This document shows, piece after piece, positions 47,259 through 58,000 of a stretch of 64,000 bases of DNA (position 1 is the stretch's first letter; every line of letters starts with the position of its first letter). Location of the stretch: contig JAHDCI010000002.1 of assembly GCA_020629955.1 (NCBI GenBank), forward strand, positions 1 through 64,000, read 5' to 3'. Under the pieces are notes generated by a model. The model was not told the DNA's origin. It saw nothing but the letters and a program-made list of their open reading frames with translations, and searched no databases. This stretch comes from Myxococcota bacterium (GTDB lineage Bacteria; Myxococcota_A; Polyangia; Polyangiales; Houyiibacteriaceae). A program made the position numbers and the translations under genes.

Positions 47259-47897
47259 ATGATGCCATCCCCCAAAGATCGCCGGACGCGCCGAAAGAGC
47301 ACGCAGCTCGCGGAGTGTGTCGCAACTTCCGTCAAGGGCCCTGCCACCCATATTCGCGGAATCGCGATTCTCGGGTCATTCGCGGCCCTGCGAAGCTATG
47401 GGGTCGCCGATCAGTATTGGTCTCTGGTCGACCATGAAGAAGAAGTCCTCCTCCGATCGGTCGTTTCAAACGCTTGGGTGCCGATGGAAATCGCGACGGC
47501 ACACTATGCGCGACTCGATCGACTCATCACCGACAAGAACGAGCAGCGAAAATATGGGCAGGCGGCAGGTCGCCGAGCCCACGGCATCTTCACGCGAACC
47601 GTCGTGCGGCGTTTCATCAATCAAGAAATCGTTCGAAACCGAATGCTGGAGATGATGGTGCGGCGGTTCGCGGAGCAGTTCCGAGGGGGAAGTATGGAGA
47701 TCTTCGCGTTCTCGGAATCGCACGTTCGTATCGAGATCTACGATATTGAGTTTCTGAAGTTTGAGTACGTGAAGAATGCGTTTGCCGGACACTTCGAGGG
47801 TGCTCTGAGTATCGTGGAGAATAATGTCGAGTTCCGGCGACTCTTTACGCCCGATCAGAATCGACTTCCGATCAGCATGACCTGGATCCCGCGCTGA
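47259..47897 (+). CDS. Conserved-looking hypothetical protein (212 aa)
   Basis: Uninterrupted ORF with well-balanced composition and no competing better frame. Confidence 0.65.
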   Translation: MMPSPKDRRTRRKSTQLAECVATSVKGPATHIRGIAILGSFAALRSYGVADQYWSLVDHEEEVLLRSVVSNAWVPMEIATAHYARLDRLITDKNEQRKYGQAAGRRAHGIFTRTVVRRFINQEIVRNRMLEMMVRRFAEQFRGGSMEIFAFSESHVRIEIYDIEFLKFEYVKNAFAGHFEGALSIVENNVEFRRLFTPDQNRLPISMTWIPR

Positions 47898-47920
47898 GGC
47901 TTCGCCGCATGAGCGCAGTC

Positions 47921-48673
47921 TCAGAGACTCCGCTCGAAGCGCCTTAACAAAAGCCAAAGCCAGCAAAGCTGAATCCCCGCCGCTGCGAGCGCGCTATGCC
48001 ACCAACCTGGATGCCCCTCCATCGCGAGCCACAGAGCACGGCACGAGAGCAGCGGTGGAAAGATCACGCCGAGCGCCCATTGCAAGGGCTCAGAGGAAAA
48101 CCAACCCACGAACACCAACAGGCTCGCGAGGCCGACGAATTTTGTAAACGCGAGACCCTGGACTTTGTCCGCGGAGACCGCCGCGAGAAGCAACATGAGC
48201 ACTGGCGCGGCGAACGCGGACGACAGCGATACGGTTAGAAACGCCGCAGGAGGCAAAGCCCGCGGAAGGACCTGGCCCGCGATGAGCCCGAGCAGGAGCG
48301 CAAAGAAGACGGCTGAAACGAAAGGCAGCGTGACGCGGTAGAGCGCGTAGTGACGCATGAGGAGCGGAGTGACCCGAAGCGCGACCAAGGTCCGATCTTC
48401 ACGCTCGTCGATCAACAAAAACGCCATGACCACGCCAGGCGCCTGCGCACCCTGCCAAGCAACGAGAAACGATACGATCAGGGGATAGAAGTCTCGAAGA
48501 CGAAGAGGGTTCGTCGCACTCGGTAGAACCCCCGCGCTCGCAAGAGATTGGTCTAGCGCTGGCAAACCAAAGCGTAGACCGACCGCGGCGAGGAGCATCA
48601 TGCCGAAGAGCAGAAAAAGCATACGGTCACGAAATACGAGCTTCAGATCGTTTTGCAGAAGCGCGCGAATCAC
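47921..48673 (-). CDS. ABC transporter permease
   Basis: Polytopic; operonic with the next permease and ATPase. Confidence 0.8.
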   Translation of the reverse strand: MIRALLQNDLKLVFRDRMLFLLFGMMLLAAVGLRFGLPALDQSLASAGVLPSATNPLRLRDFYPLIVSFLVAWQGAQAPGVVMAFLLIDEREDRTLVALRVTPLLMRHYALYRVTLPFVSAVFFALLLGLIAGQVLPRALPPAAFLTVSLSSAFAAPVLMLLLAAVSADKVQGLAFTKFVGLASLLVFVGWFSSEPLQWALGVIFPPLLSCRALWLAMEGHPGWWHSALAAAGIQLCWLWLLLRRFERSL

Positions 48674-49428
48674 GAAACGTCTTCTCCGCGACGGATCCCG
48701 AGGACGAAGGTCTCAAACGATCGCTTCGCCATCCATCCAAGAACCCCAACCCAGATCAGCGACAGCCCGAGCGAAAACCAAAGTTCCCAGTTCGGAGGGT
48801 GCGCCGCGGCAGTGAGCATCAAGGTGGGCGCGCCGCTCGGGAGCGGAAGAAACACGACCGGATCGACCAGCTGAAAGGCGCCAAGAATCGGAGCCTGAAA
48901 GAGAAGCGCGAGGGCCCCCATTGGAACCAGCGCTTCGGTAATCTTTGGGCGAGGCGCCGCAACCCAAACGCCACCAAGCACATGTACGAGCGATAGGGCA
49001 ACGAGCGCGAGCAGCCCCAGGAACCCATCGAGGAGGCTCGGCGAAACTCCGAACGCCTCGCCTCGGTAAAGAAGCCAGCCTATCGCAATCCCCAACATCA
49101 CCCCCGATTCGATCAGAGCGAGGCACGTGAGCGATAGACACTTCGCGATCAAGTATTCCGCCGGCGTGAGCGGACTCGTCGAGAGCGCGCGTAGGGTGCC
49201 CTCTGCCCGCTCGAGCGAAAGCATGCCGACCATGTAGAGGAGCGTCGTCCCGCCAACAAACATCAAGACGAATGCCGGATAGGTTCGGCCAAGCATTTCT
49301 GCGGGCGTCAACTGATAGAGCGCGACGCCCCCGACGACTCCGACAATCAACGAGATCCGGTAGAGCCCATTTCGCTGTTGCAGCACAAGGTCGCCGCGGA
49401 CTTGAGCGAGCGTCCTAACGAGATTCAT
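48670..49428 (-). CDS. ABC transporter permease
   Basis: Polytopic; LRALSTSPLTPAEYLIAKCLSL; 4-nt overlaps with neighbours. Confidence 0.82.
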   Translation of the reverse strand: MNLVRTLAQVRGDLVLQQRNGLYRISLIVGVVGGVALYQLTPAEMLGRTYPAFVLMFVGGTTLLYMVGMLSLERAEGTLRALSTSPLTPAEYLIAKCLSLTCLALIESGVMLGIAIGWLLYRGEAFGVSPSLLDGFLGLLALVALSLVHVLGGVWVAAPRPKITEALVPMGALALLFQAPILGAFQLVDPVVFLPLPSGAPTLMLTAAAHPPNWELWFSLGLSLIWVGVLGWMAKRSFETFVLGIRRGEDVS

Positions 49429-50303
49429 ACGCCCTCGTCGCCTCTCAGTACCTCGCCCGTGACGTCGACGAAAACCTGCTCGAGCGTCGTCTCGAGGGAA
49501 TGAATCGTCTCGATACGCGAGCTCTGAAGGAGCTTAAGAAACGCTTCATTTTCGCCCAGTCCATCGAGTGCGAAACGCGCTTTCGTGCCCGCTTCGACGA
49601 CGACCTCAACGGTCCGTTCCCCGTGTGCTTTTTTCAGATTCGCTGGTGAATCGAAGGCTGCGATCTCCCCTTGGCTAAGAAACGCGACGCGATCGCAGAG
49701 ACGGTCGGCAACGGCCATGTCGTGCGTCGTGATCAGAACGCTCGCTCCTTCATCGCGGAGGGTCTCAATGCGCCCCATGATCGTTCGAGCGGTTACCGGG
49801 TCGAGTCCGCTTGTCGGCTCGTCGAGGAATAGCAGCGAGGGTCGATGCAGGAAACTTCGAGCGAGGTTCAGACGAATCTTCATCCCCTTCGAAAAATCGC
49901 TCGTTCGCACGTCTGCCGAATCCGCCAGACCGACCCAATCGAGCACCTCTTCCGGTGCGCGGGTCGGCCCCTGATAGAGGCGAGCAAAGTGCTCGAGGTT
50001 CTCGCGGGCGGTCAGGCGAAGGTAGTGATTGGGCAGCTCGAAGCACACTCCGATCTTTTCGTAGAGCGAGCTGGAATCAGCAGAAGTCCACTCGGAGAGC
50101 TCTCGACCGAAAAGACGGCACGCGCCTCGGTAGCCTCGGAGGAGTCCGATCAGGACATTCACCGTCGTCGACTTTCCAGATCCGGAGGGACCCAGGAGCC
50201 CCACGATCTCGCCCTCCCCCAAGCCAAACGAGATCCCTTTTAGAACCTCGTCCGTATCGTAGCCGAAGCGCAGCGTGTCGACCTCGACGATCGCCCCGCT
50301 CAC
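49425..50303 (-). CDS. ABC transporter ATP-binding protein
   Basis: GLLGPSGSGKSTTVNVLIGLL, SDFSKGMKIRLNLARSFLHRPSLLFLDEPTSGLDP. Confidence 0.95.
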   Translation of the reverse strand: MSGAIVEVDTLRFGYDTDEVLKGISFGLGEGEIVGLLGPSGSGKSTTVNVLIGLLRGYRGACRLFGRELSEWTSADSSSLYEKIGVCFELPNHYLRLTARENLEHFARLYQGPTRAPEEVLDWVGLADSADVRTSDFSKGMKIRLNLARSFLHRPSLLFLDEPTSGLDPVTARTIMGRIETLRDEGASVLITTHDMAVADRLCDRVAFLSQGEIAAFDSPANLKKAHGERTVEVVVEAGTKARFALDGLGENEAFLKLLQSSRIETIHSLETTLEQVFVDVTGEVLRGDEGV

Positions 50304-50983
50304 GAGACGTTGGCCTTGTATCCCACGCCATGGACCGTGCCGATTGGATCCTCCGCATCGAGCTTCCGAAACTTGGAGCGGATTCTTCGAACATGGGTAT
50401 CGATGGTTCTCTCAGTGACATGGTTGTCGAACGCGTACGCGCGTTCCATGAGCTGCGCGCGAGAGAGTACGATCCCCGGGCGCTGGTAAAGCGAATAGAG
50501 CAGCCCGAACTCCGTCGCCGTCAACGGCACGAGATTTCCCCCTACCCGCACCTCATGGCGCTCTCGGTCGATCGTCAGCGCTCCGATCACAAGCGCACGC
50601 TCAGTTCCGGAGCGCTGCGTATCATCGGAGCGGCGGAGGATGGCTTTTACGCGCGCGACGAGTTCACGAGGGGAAAATGGCTTCGAGAGATAGTCATCCG
50701 CGCCGAGCTCTAGCCCGAGCACCCGGTCGAACTCTTCCCCTCGCGCAGAGAGAAACAGGATTGGCGTATTCTTCTGTGCGCGTAGCTTTCGACACACCTC
50801 GAAGCCATCCATCTCGGGCATCATCACATCGAGGACAATCAGATCAAACTCGAGCTGCTCCGCCTTCTCAAGCGCTGCGCGTCCATCACTGACCGCGGTC
50901 ACCGTAAACCCGTCTTGCTCGAGCGCGTATTGAACGACGTCCCGAATGCGAGCTTCATCATCCGCGATCAACACCTGGCGCAT
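50300..50983 (-). CDS. OmpR-family response regulator
   Basis: VLIADDEARIRDVVQYALEQDGF, DLIVLDVMMPEMDGFEVCR, LGADDYLSKPFSPRELVARVKAILRR, winged-helix C-terminus. Confidence 0.95.
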   Translation of the reverse strand: MRQVLIADDEARIRDVVQYALEQDGFTVTAVSDGRAALEKAEQLEFDLIVLDVMMPEMDGFEVCRKLRAQKNTPILFLSARGEEFDRVLGLELGADDYLSKPFSPRELVARVKAILRRSDDTQRSGTERALVIGALTIDRERHEVRVGGNLVPLTATEFGLLYSLYQRPGIVLSRAQLMERAYAFDNHVTERTIDTHVRRIRSKFRKLDAEDPIGTVHGVGYKANVS

Positions 50984-51103
50984 GGCGCCCATTGTTCGCC
51001 GAAGTCGATTCGCTTGTCGACCTCTTCTCGTCGCGAATGCGTTTTGCGCATCGGCCGCACACATTCTTGAAACAAAAGGATTCGCCGCCCTAAGATGGCG
51101 CCC

Positions 51104-51556
51104 ATGGCGAAACTGACCACGAATATCCTTGTCCCGACCGATTTCTCGCAAGCATCCGTGCTTGCGCTCGAAGCTGCCGCGCTCCTCGCGGAGCAGAACG
51201 AGGCGAAGGTCACGTTGGTCCACATCTACAACCCTCAGGGAGTCGCGTTCGGTGGTGATCCCGGGGACGGGAAGTCGGTCCCGAAAGACGTTGAGACACG
51301 TATCAACGCAGAGCTTCGCCGCTTGGTCGAAGACCGCTTCGGCAACGTAAAGGATCGAAAGACAGTCCTCATTGTCAGCGAGAGCCCTGCGAAAGGGATC
51401 GTCGCGTACGCTGAGAAAGAAGACGTGGACATGATCGTCATGACCACCCACGGGCGTACAGGGCTCAAGCGGATGATGATCGGATCCGTCGCCGAGCGAG
51501 TCGTCCGCCACGCCCCCTGTCCCGTGCTCACACTTCGCTCGAAACTCGAATCGTAA
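51104..51556 (+). CDS. Universal stress protein (UspA family)
   Basis: [61 protein letters not shown]. Confidence 0.95.
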   Translation: MAKLTTNILVPTDFSQASVLALEAAALLAEQNEAKVTLVHIYNPQGVAFGGDPGDGKSVPKDVETRINAELRRLVEDRFGNVKDRKTVLIVSESPAKGIVAYAEKEDVDMIVMTTHGRTGLKRMMIGSVAERVVRHAPCPVLTLRSKLES

Positions 51557-51965
51557 CGAGATCAGAGCCAGACTGCTGCACGACTAAGTCAGATTAGTTG
51601 ACCTTCTCTCGCTGTATTTCGGACCACTCGATGCGCAACGCGACGAGCGCGAAAACACGGACACCAAATTGAAACAAAGAATGCCTCCGTTCGTCCTCGA
51701 TGTTGTAACTCGTCAATATCGCAGAACGACGCGGCACGCCTCCTACGTCACCAGTCAACGGATCCGGAAGAGTCGAAGAGCCTTTCGGGTGGCTCGCGAA
51801 GCTCGCCCCGTCTACCTGACGCGATAGCTTGAACGCTCGCGCCGTGCGCGGCGATTGACGGGCGGGCAGCACCATCTTCCGCCATCCGCTCGCTCCGGCG
51901 ATATACACATCGCCGAAACTCGAGGACGCGAAATCTGGCACTACCGCGTTCCGTCACTCGCCGCG

Positions 51966-51987
51966 CCCTTTTTCACCGCCTTACTAG
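51966..51987 (+). repeat. Right end of a CTAGCAGGCTG-type repeat, just downstream of the Rhs gene
   Basis: CCCTTTTTCACCGCCTTACTAG vs CCCTTTTTCACCAGCCTGCTAG at 59649-59670. Confidence 0.5.
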
Positions 51988-52016
51988 GCAGTGACAAATC
52001 AACTTCGCAGGATATC

Positions 52017-55000
52017 TCACTGACTAAACAGAGAGTACTTCAGTCTAAGATTATATCTTAGATAATTACTACCATAGCAAGTGCCAATGACCACATCGTA
52101 GTTTGGGTTACGAAGGAGTTCCGCGACCCCTCTGTGTCCCACTTTCGTGATATCAACCACAGACGCGTTCAAACCAGCATTTAGGAAATGGAGATTTTGC
52201 TCTGCGATCGCTCCATAGTGAGACAAATGAGTATTGCGAGCCCCTTGATAGAGCGGATGCACGGTTCCGAGAACGCTGCCATGACCTTCCAAAATTATTG
52301 TTTGCCTATTGATACCGAGCTGCTTGTTTCTGTATGCATTACGATAAGCCACAAAATGGGTATCTGGTATAGTACTAACCCCTGACGCGGCGAAGATTTT
52401 TCCCTCACCATACGGATTTGTATACTCGTGAATTGTTCCGTTGGTATAATAGAGACTGGGCGTACCGGATCCGGAACGACGGAAACGCCGAAAAATAGCT
52501 TTGGAAGCACCACTGAGAGATGTAACTGAAGATCCAATCTGATAGGCGGTCACCGCCGTGGGTCCGCCGACCGCTCCAACCACCGTTTCAGTGCCAGCGT
52601 CTCGTGCCTCGTTGACCACGAACGTACCGATCGCGGTTGGTGAAACTGCGGCGCTGGTAGGAACTGCGGCAAATGCTGTCACCGCTATTCCTGCCGCAGC
52701 GATCGGCCCGATAAAGATGGCATCGTGCTCTCGGTGCCATTGTCGGTCCCAATATGCGGTGTAGCGCTCTCGCACTTCTTCACCAAAATCCCCACGAAGG
52801 GCGCGACGGTTGTAGTTTTCATCACCCGCTTTGCGCTTCGTGGCGTAATACATCCCGAAAAGCTCATCCTCACTGTACGGAACTGCAGTGCTCGTAAGGG
52901 GGAATCCGCCCGAGGAAGAGTGGTGCAAAATGTAGTAGCGGGTACCGTTGAGGTCGAACCAGCCCGGCGGATCCGTGACGGTACCTCCGAGCGTCTGTCC
53001 GGCAGCGGCAACGGCTCCGGTCATACAACCAGACTCCGTACAACCAGATCCTCCTGCGAAGCTGATCGGCCACAAACCGGAGGGATCGGTGAGATTGGCG
53101 GGGTTGTTGAAGGCGTAGTTGTAGCCATCGCGCGTCGGGTCGTTCTGCGCGAGCGGGTCAGGCTGCAAAAAGCGGCCTACGCTTGGGTCGTAAACGCGGG
53201 CTTGGGCATGCTGATAGGGCGCTCCGAAATCCTCGTCGGCATTCGCACCGTAAAAGCCCATCGACTGAAGCTCTGCGTAGCTGTCGAGATTCGGCGCATC
53301 GAGCGTCGTTTCGCTTTGAAGCACTTGACCGTAGGGGTCGTAATCCGATGCGCCCACGACTTCGCCGTAACCATTGACGGTCACGCGTGGAGAGCCGAGG
53401 TGGTCGGTCAAGACCGCGTAGTCCCCCGGCAAGCCCATCGGGCTCCCGAGCGGAATGCGGTAGCCGACGCCGGGCAAGCTCCACGAGTGCAGCTCTCCAT
53501 CGACGTAGTCTGCAAAGGTCGTTTCAATGCGGTCGCTCGTCGTCACCGTCGTGGTGGTCGTGGGTCCTTGCGGACCGCTCGGGTTCCACGGGTCAAGCCC
53601 ACCATCGTTCAGCACGCAGTTTCGGCCGCGGCAATCGAGGTCGAGCACGTCGCGCTGCTGGATCGTCTCTCCCTCTCGGAACATCGATGCATCGAAGCCG
53701 CTCGTATCGATCCCAATCAAGCCTTGCTGAATGTGGAATGTACGCGTCCGGTAGCGTTGCCCGGCGGCATCGTAATCGTAGCGCCGGCGATTGACCTCGC
53801 CGTTGCGGCTCTCATCGACGACGCGCGGAAGCCCCACGTTCGTATATGCGGTGGAGAGCACCGTCCCTGCACGCGTATCGGTCTCGACGCGCCCGAGACT
53901 GTCGTAGGCAAACGCGGCATCGAGAGCGCCGGTGACCTGCGCGAGCTGGCGTCCGGAGTAGGTGTAGCTTTGGGTCGCGCCGTCGCGCGTCAGGGTTTGA
54001 AGCTGTCCGATCGTATTGTACGTCGCCTCCAAACGCCCCGGCGAGGTGTCGTCTTCGCGAAGCGCTGTCGTGAGCGCGCCCCGGTCGTCGTAACCATAGA
54101 CATACGATCCCGTCGCGGCGCTGTCGCATCCCGCGCCGGTTTCGCCCGGCGCGCATGGACGGAATCCCGCCCAGTCCACCGCCGTGATGAGCCCGTCGCC
54201 GCGCGCAAATCCAGCTCCGCTGCGCGCTGCCGGATGGTCGCTCTCGTAATAGAGACGGTAGCCAAAGGCCGGCACCTCGGTTCCCGACCACGCGGACGGA
54301 TCGTTGACCGAAAGCGTTCGTCCAAGCCAGTCCGCCTGGACATCGAGAAGCTGCGGGGCGGGACTATCGCCCAGCAAGGTATTCTGCGCGCGATAGTGCT
54401 CTGCATCGCTTGCAAAGCGCGCGATTTCAACGGGCCCGCATTCGAGGCTCGAAGCGCTTCCGCTGCCGTTGACCACATCGTCAATGGCCGAAAGGTCAAA
54501 CTCATCGGCCGTTCCATCGCGGCCTAGCGCGAAGGTCGACGCATCGACCCGCTGCGCCACGTCCATCCGAAGACGCGCGCAATGGTCGAGGTTGCCGGGG
54601 TCGCTTCCAAAGTCGATGTCCGCTTGGCCGATGCTGCCGTCGCCATCGATATCGCCGCAGACCGAAATATCGCAGGTATCGTCGCCCGTATCGATGGAGG
54701 CGATGGTGCCCCGCGCACTGAAGTGGTAGCGGAACGAAATCGCATCGGGCTCTCCGGGCTGGTAGCGCATCGCGCGCACCCGCCCATCGGCATCGTTGTC
54801 AAAGAAGGTTCGCTTGATGCCAATCTCCGGATATTCGTACGCCTGCTCCACGAGCTGCCCATGGTCGTCGTAGGCGTAGTCGACGCGCGTCTCGTCCTGC
54901 CCCACCACGCGTGCAATGCGCCCGTCAAGGTGTGGATCGGCCGTCGTTGTCAGCAGCGAATCTACCGGCACCGTGTCGAAGACCGTTGCCGCGACCGTCA

Positions 55001-58000
55001 CCCCATCGATCGTTCGGGATGTTACTCGGCCCCAGCTATCGTAGCTCGGCGTCACGATACGACCATCGCTCGATGTCGCGCTTAGAAGGCGCGTTAGACC
55101 CGACGTGGTGATCTGCGTGCCGTGCTCCGGGTGCGTGCTCGAATCCCGCCGTCCGAAAGGGCCGCCGTACGTATAGGTTGTCACCTCGCCGTCCGGGTGA
55201 TTCACCTGCGTCAGCCGGTCGAACATATCGTAGGCATAGGTGAGCGCCGGCGCGCCATGGCTCTGCGTCGACTGCACTCGCCCAAGCCCATCGGCCACCG
55301 TCACGTTTTCGACGACGCCGACCCCAGGAATATCGCTTGTGGTGCGCGACTCTCGGACGAAGCTATTGCCGCCGGCAAAGTTAAAGGTCGTCTGGCTGTT
55401 GGTGGTTCGGTAGAGCGAACCGGTCGGGTCGTAAAGACGCGATTCGACAACGCGGCCGCGCGCATCGCGCGTCGCTTCCGTGCGCGCACGGGTCGCGAAA
55501 TTCGGGATCGACAAGATCGATGGATCGCTTGCGTCGATCGGCGCGTCGAGCGTCGCGGAGCGAACCACGCCGCCCGTCCCAATGTACTCGTTGTACTGGC
55601 CCCAGACGCGCTTCCCGCCTTCGTCCAGCAGTTCGTTTTGCACCCCGATCGGACGACCGAGTCCATCGAAGAACGAGTACGTCCGAACTTCGTTTCCGTC
55701 CGCATCCCGAAGGATCTGCTCAACGCGCGTCGGCGTTGTGCCGCTCGCTTGGGTGTAGTGCGTCTGAACCCGCGCGGCGTTCATCGTGGTTGAGGAGCAC
55801 GCTTCCGTCCCTTCGTAGTTTGCCGCAGGGAGCTTGGTCACGGGGTCGTAGCAGATCGTCGTCGTGATATTCTCGCGGTCCCGGACGCTGTGGACAAAGC
55901 CCATCGGGTCGATGTTTCGCGTCGAGAGCAAACGGTAATGCCCGCCTTCGTCCACTTCGTAGTAGGCGGTGTGCCCCGGGAACCCAAGGTGGTAGCCGTA
56001 GCGATTGCGAAGGAAGTAGCCGGGGCGCGTTTCGGTTGCACTCTCAAGGAGTGCACCCGCCGGCGCATCGTTTCCATTGGCGAACAAGGCAAAGGAGGAA
56101 TGCACCCGCGAAGTGTCGAAGGGGTCGACGGTAAAGCGCGCCGTCGGATAGCCGTAAAGGCTGCCCGTTCCCTGCGAGGTGTGTCCGGCGAGCGGCGGCT
56201 GCACGGGCGTCACCGGGTAGGCGGCGCTGCGCGTCATTCCGCCGGTGCTTCCCGCGAGATTGTCGACGAGCACGCTGCTCTCTTGGTCGTACCCGTACAC
56301 CGTTAGTCCAAGCAGCGGACCACTATCGTCCCCGCCAAGATGCGAGGATGTCGAACGGACCAAGCTGGTGATGTGCGCATTGCGATAGGGCGAGCTCGCT
56401 TCTTCGGTGACGTAGCTTGTGCGAGAGAAGGTCTCCCGCATCACCTGCGCGGCGTCGCGAGACCCGGGCGTCAGAGTGTCTTGTCGGTAGTTGCGCGCGT
56501 CGGTATGACTGCAGAGCCAGCGTCGCGTCACCGCGTGCTCGCTATACGTGCAGAGCGGGAACGAATGCTCATCCCGCTGGTTCACCACGTCCACCTGCGC
56601 CGAGGTCACCCACGTATGCACAAACGGCGCATGCCCGTCGTAGTCGAGCTCGGAACGTCCCGGCGACGCCTCCACGAGCGAAAAGCCTGCCGGATTGTCG
56701 ACGCGCTGTTCCACCACTGTCGTGATCCCTCGACCGGCGACGCCATCGCCCGAGCAGCTTGGCAGGGCCGCGCAGGCAGACGCCGTCGAGAGCTGCGGAT
56801 TGCCCCCGCAAACGCCACTTCCGCCACACGTTCCAACGGAGGTGCAAAAGAGCGCGTTATCGATAAGGTCGCATTGCTGCCCCGGAGCGCATTGCGAAGG
56901 GGACGTGCTCGTCGCTCCCGTGCAGCAGCCGGCGCTCTCCTCAAGCCCGGAGGACGTTTGGCAGTAATGCGTCGTGTTAACCCCCGTTGAGAGGTTCTCG
57001 CGCTCCACTTCGTAACAACACGAAGGGCTGCTGCTCGTGCTGTCATCGACGTACTCCGTGGTGGCGGTAATGCTGCTTCGGGTCAGCCACACCGGCTGGT
57101 ATTGGCGCGCTTCGCACGTCTCAATGCCGGAGCTCATTGGACCAGGAGAGATACACTCGCTATTGGGGACCCAACGCTTGTAGGCGTCGGCTTTCGCGCC
57201 AAGGCCGACCATGTGCGACGAGTACCCCATCTGCGTTCGGCTCAAGAGCGTCGACGGATCCGTCATCGCATCGAAACAAATGCCGCCAAACGTCTCTGAA
57301 TGGGTCTCGCCGCTCGGAAGAACAAGATCGGTATCGCCCGTGCACCAGATATTGTTTGAGAAGACATAGCTCTCTTCGAGCGCCCCCGCCCGGCTCGCCG
57401 AAGGACGGAACGGATTGTTGTGGCCGGAAGTAGAGGGGAGGAACGGATTGTCTGACCCATCGTAGTTTCGTTCCACGATGGGGGCGTGCAGGAAGAGCGA
57501 GGAGCTTCGTTCACTCGCACCAGCGCGCAGCGGATTCACGACGACCGAAGCCGAATAGGCGCGACCGTCCATTTGAAGGAAGGTGTGATGAAGGTCCCAC
57601 CGGTCGGGCGTTCCAAGGTGAAGCGGGATGTAGGTCCGCGACGCAACTCCGTCATAGAACACCGCATGGCCCGGGTCGAGTTCGCCCTCGACCGCGGTCG
57701 ACGACGCGAGCGCGATATTCCCGCTGAACCCCGGCGCGGCCGATACGTCCGCATTCAAGATAAAGTCATCGCGACGCCAGCGGCCTTCGATGAGCGAAAC
57801 GTGCGACTGCCATTCGTATTCCACGCGGTCACCGCCGGGCAGCGCAATCCCCGACAGACGAGGAAGACGAAATTCGTTCACGTCGATCCACGCACTCTCA
57901 TGGCCTACGTTCACATTTCCGATCGGCGAAGCGACCGTACCGGCGCTCAGCGCCCCAACGATCATCCCCACGGGGATCGGCACATGCCACATCTTGGAGC

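Noticed and set aside
47061-47351. 96-aa minus-strand ORF
   Set aside because: Overlaps the start of the better-supported 212-aa plus-strand ORF and the end of the amidase gene; not convincing.
51594-51941. 115-aa ORF as Rhs immunity protein
   Set aside because: Composition poor, borders a repeat end, no recognisable fold; kept only as a test case in the findings.
52725-54527. 600-aa plus-strand ORF
   Set aside because: Antisense to the Rhs gene, whose frame shows clear YD repeats; typical high-GC shadow ORF.
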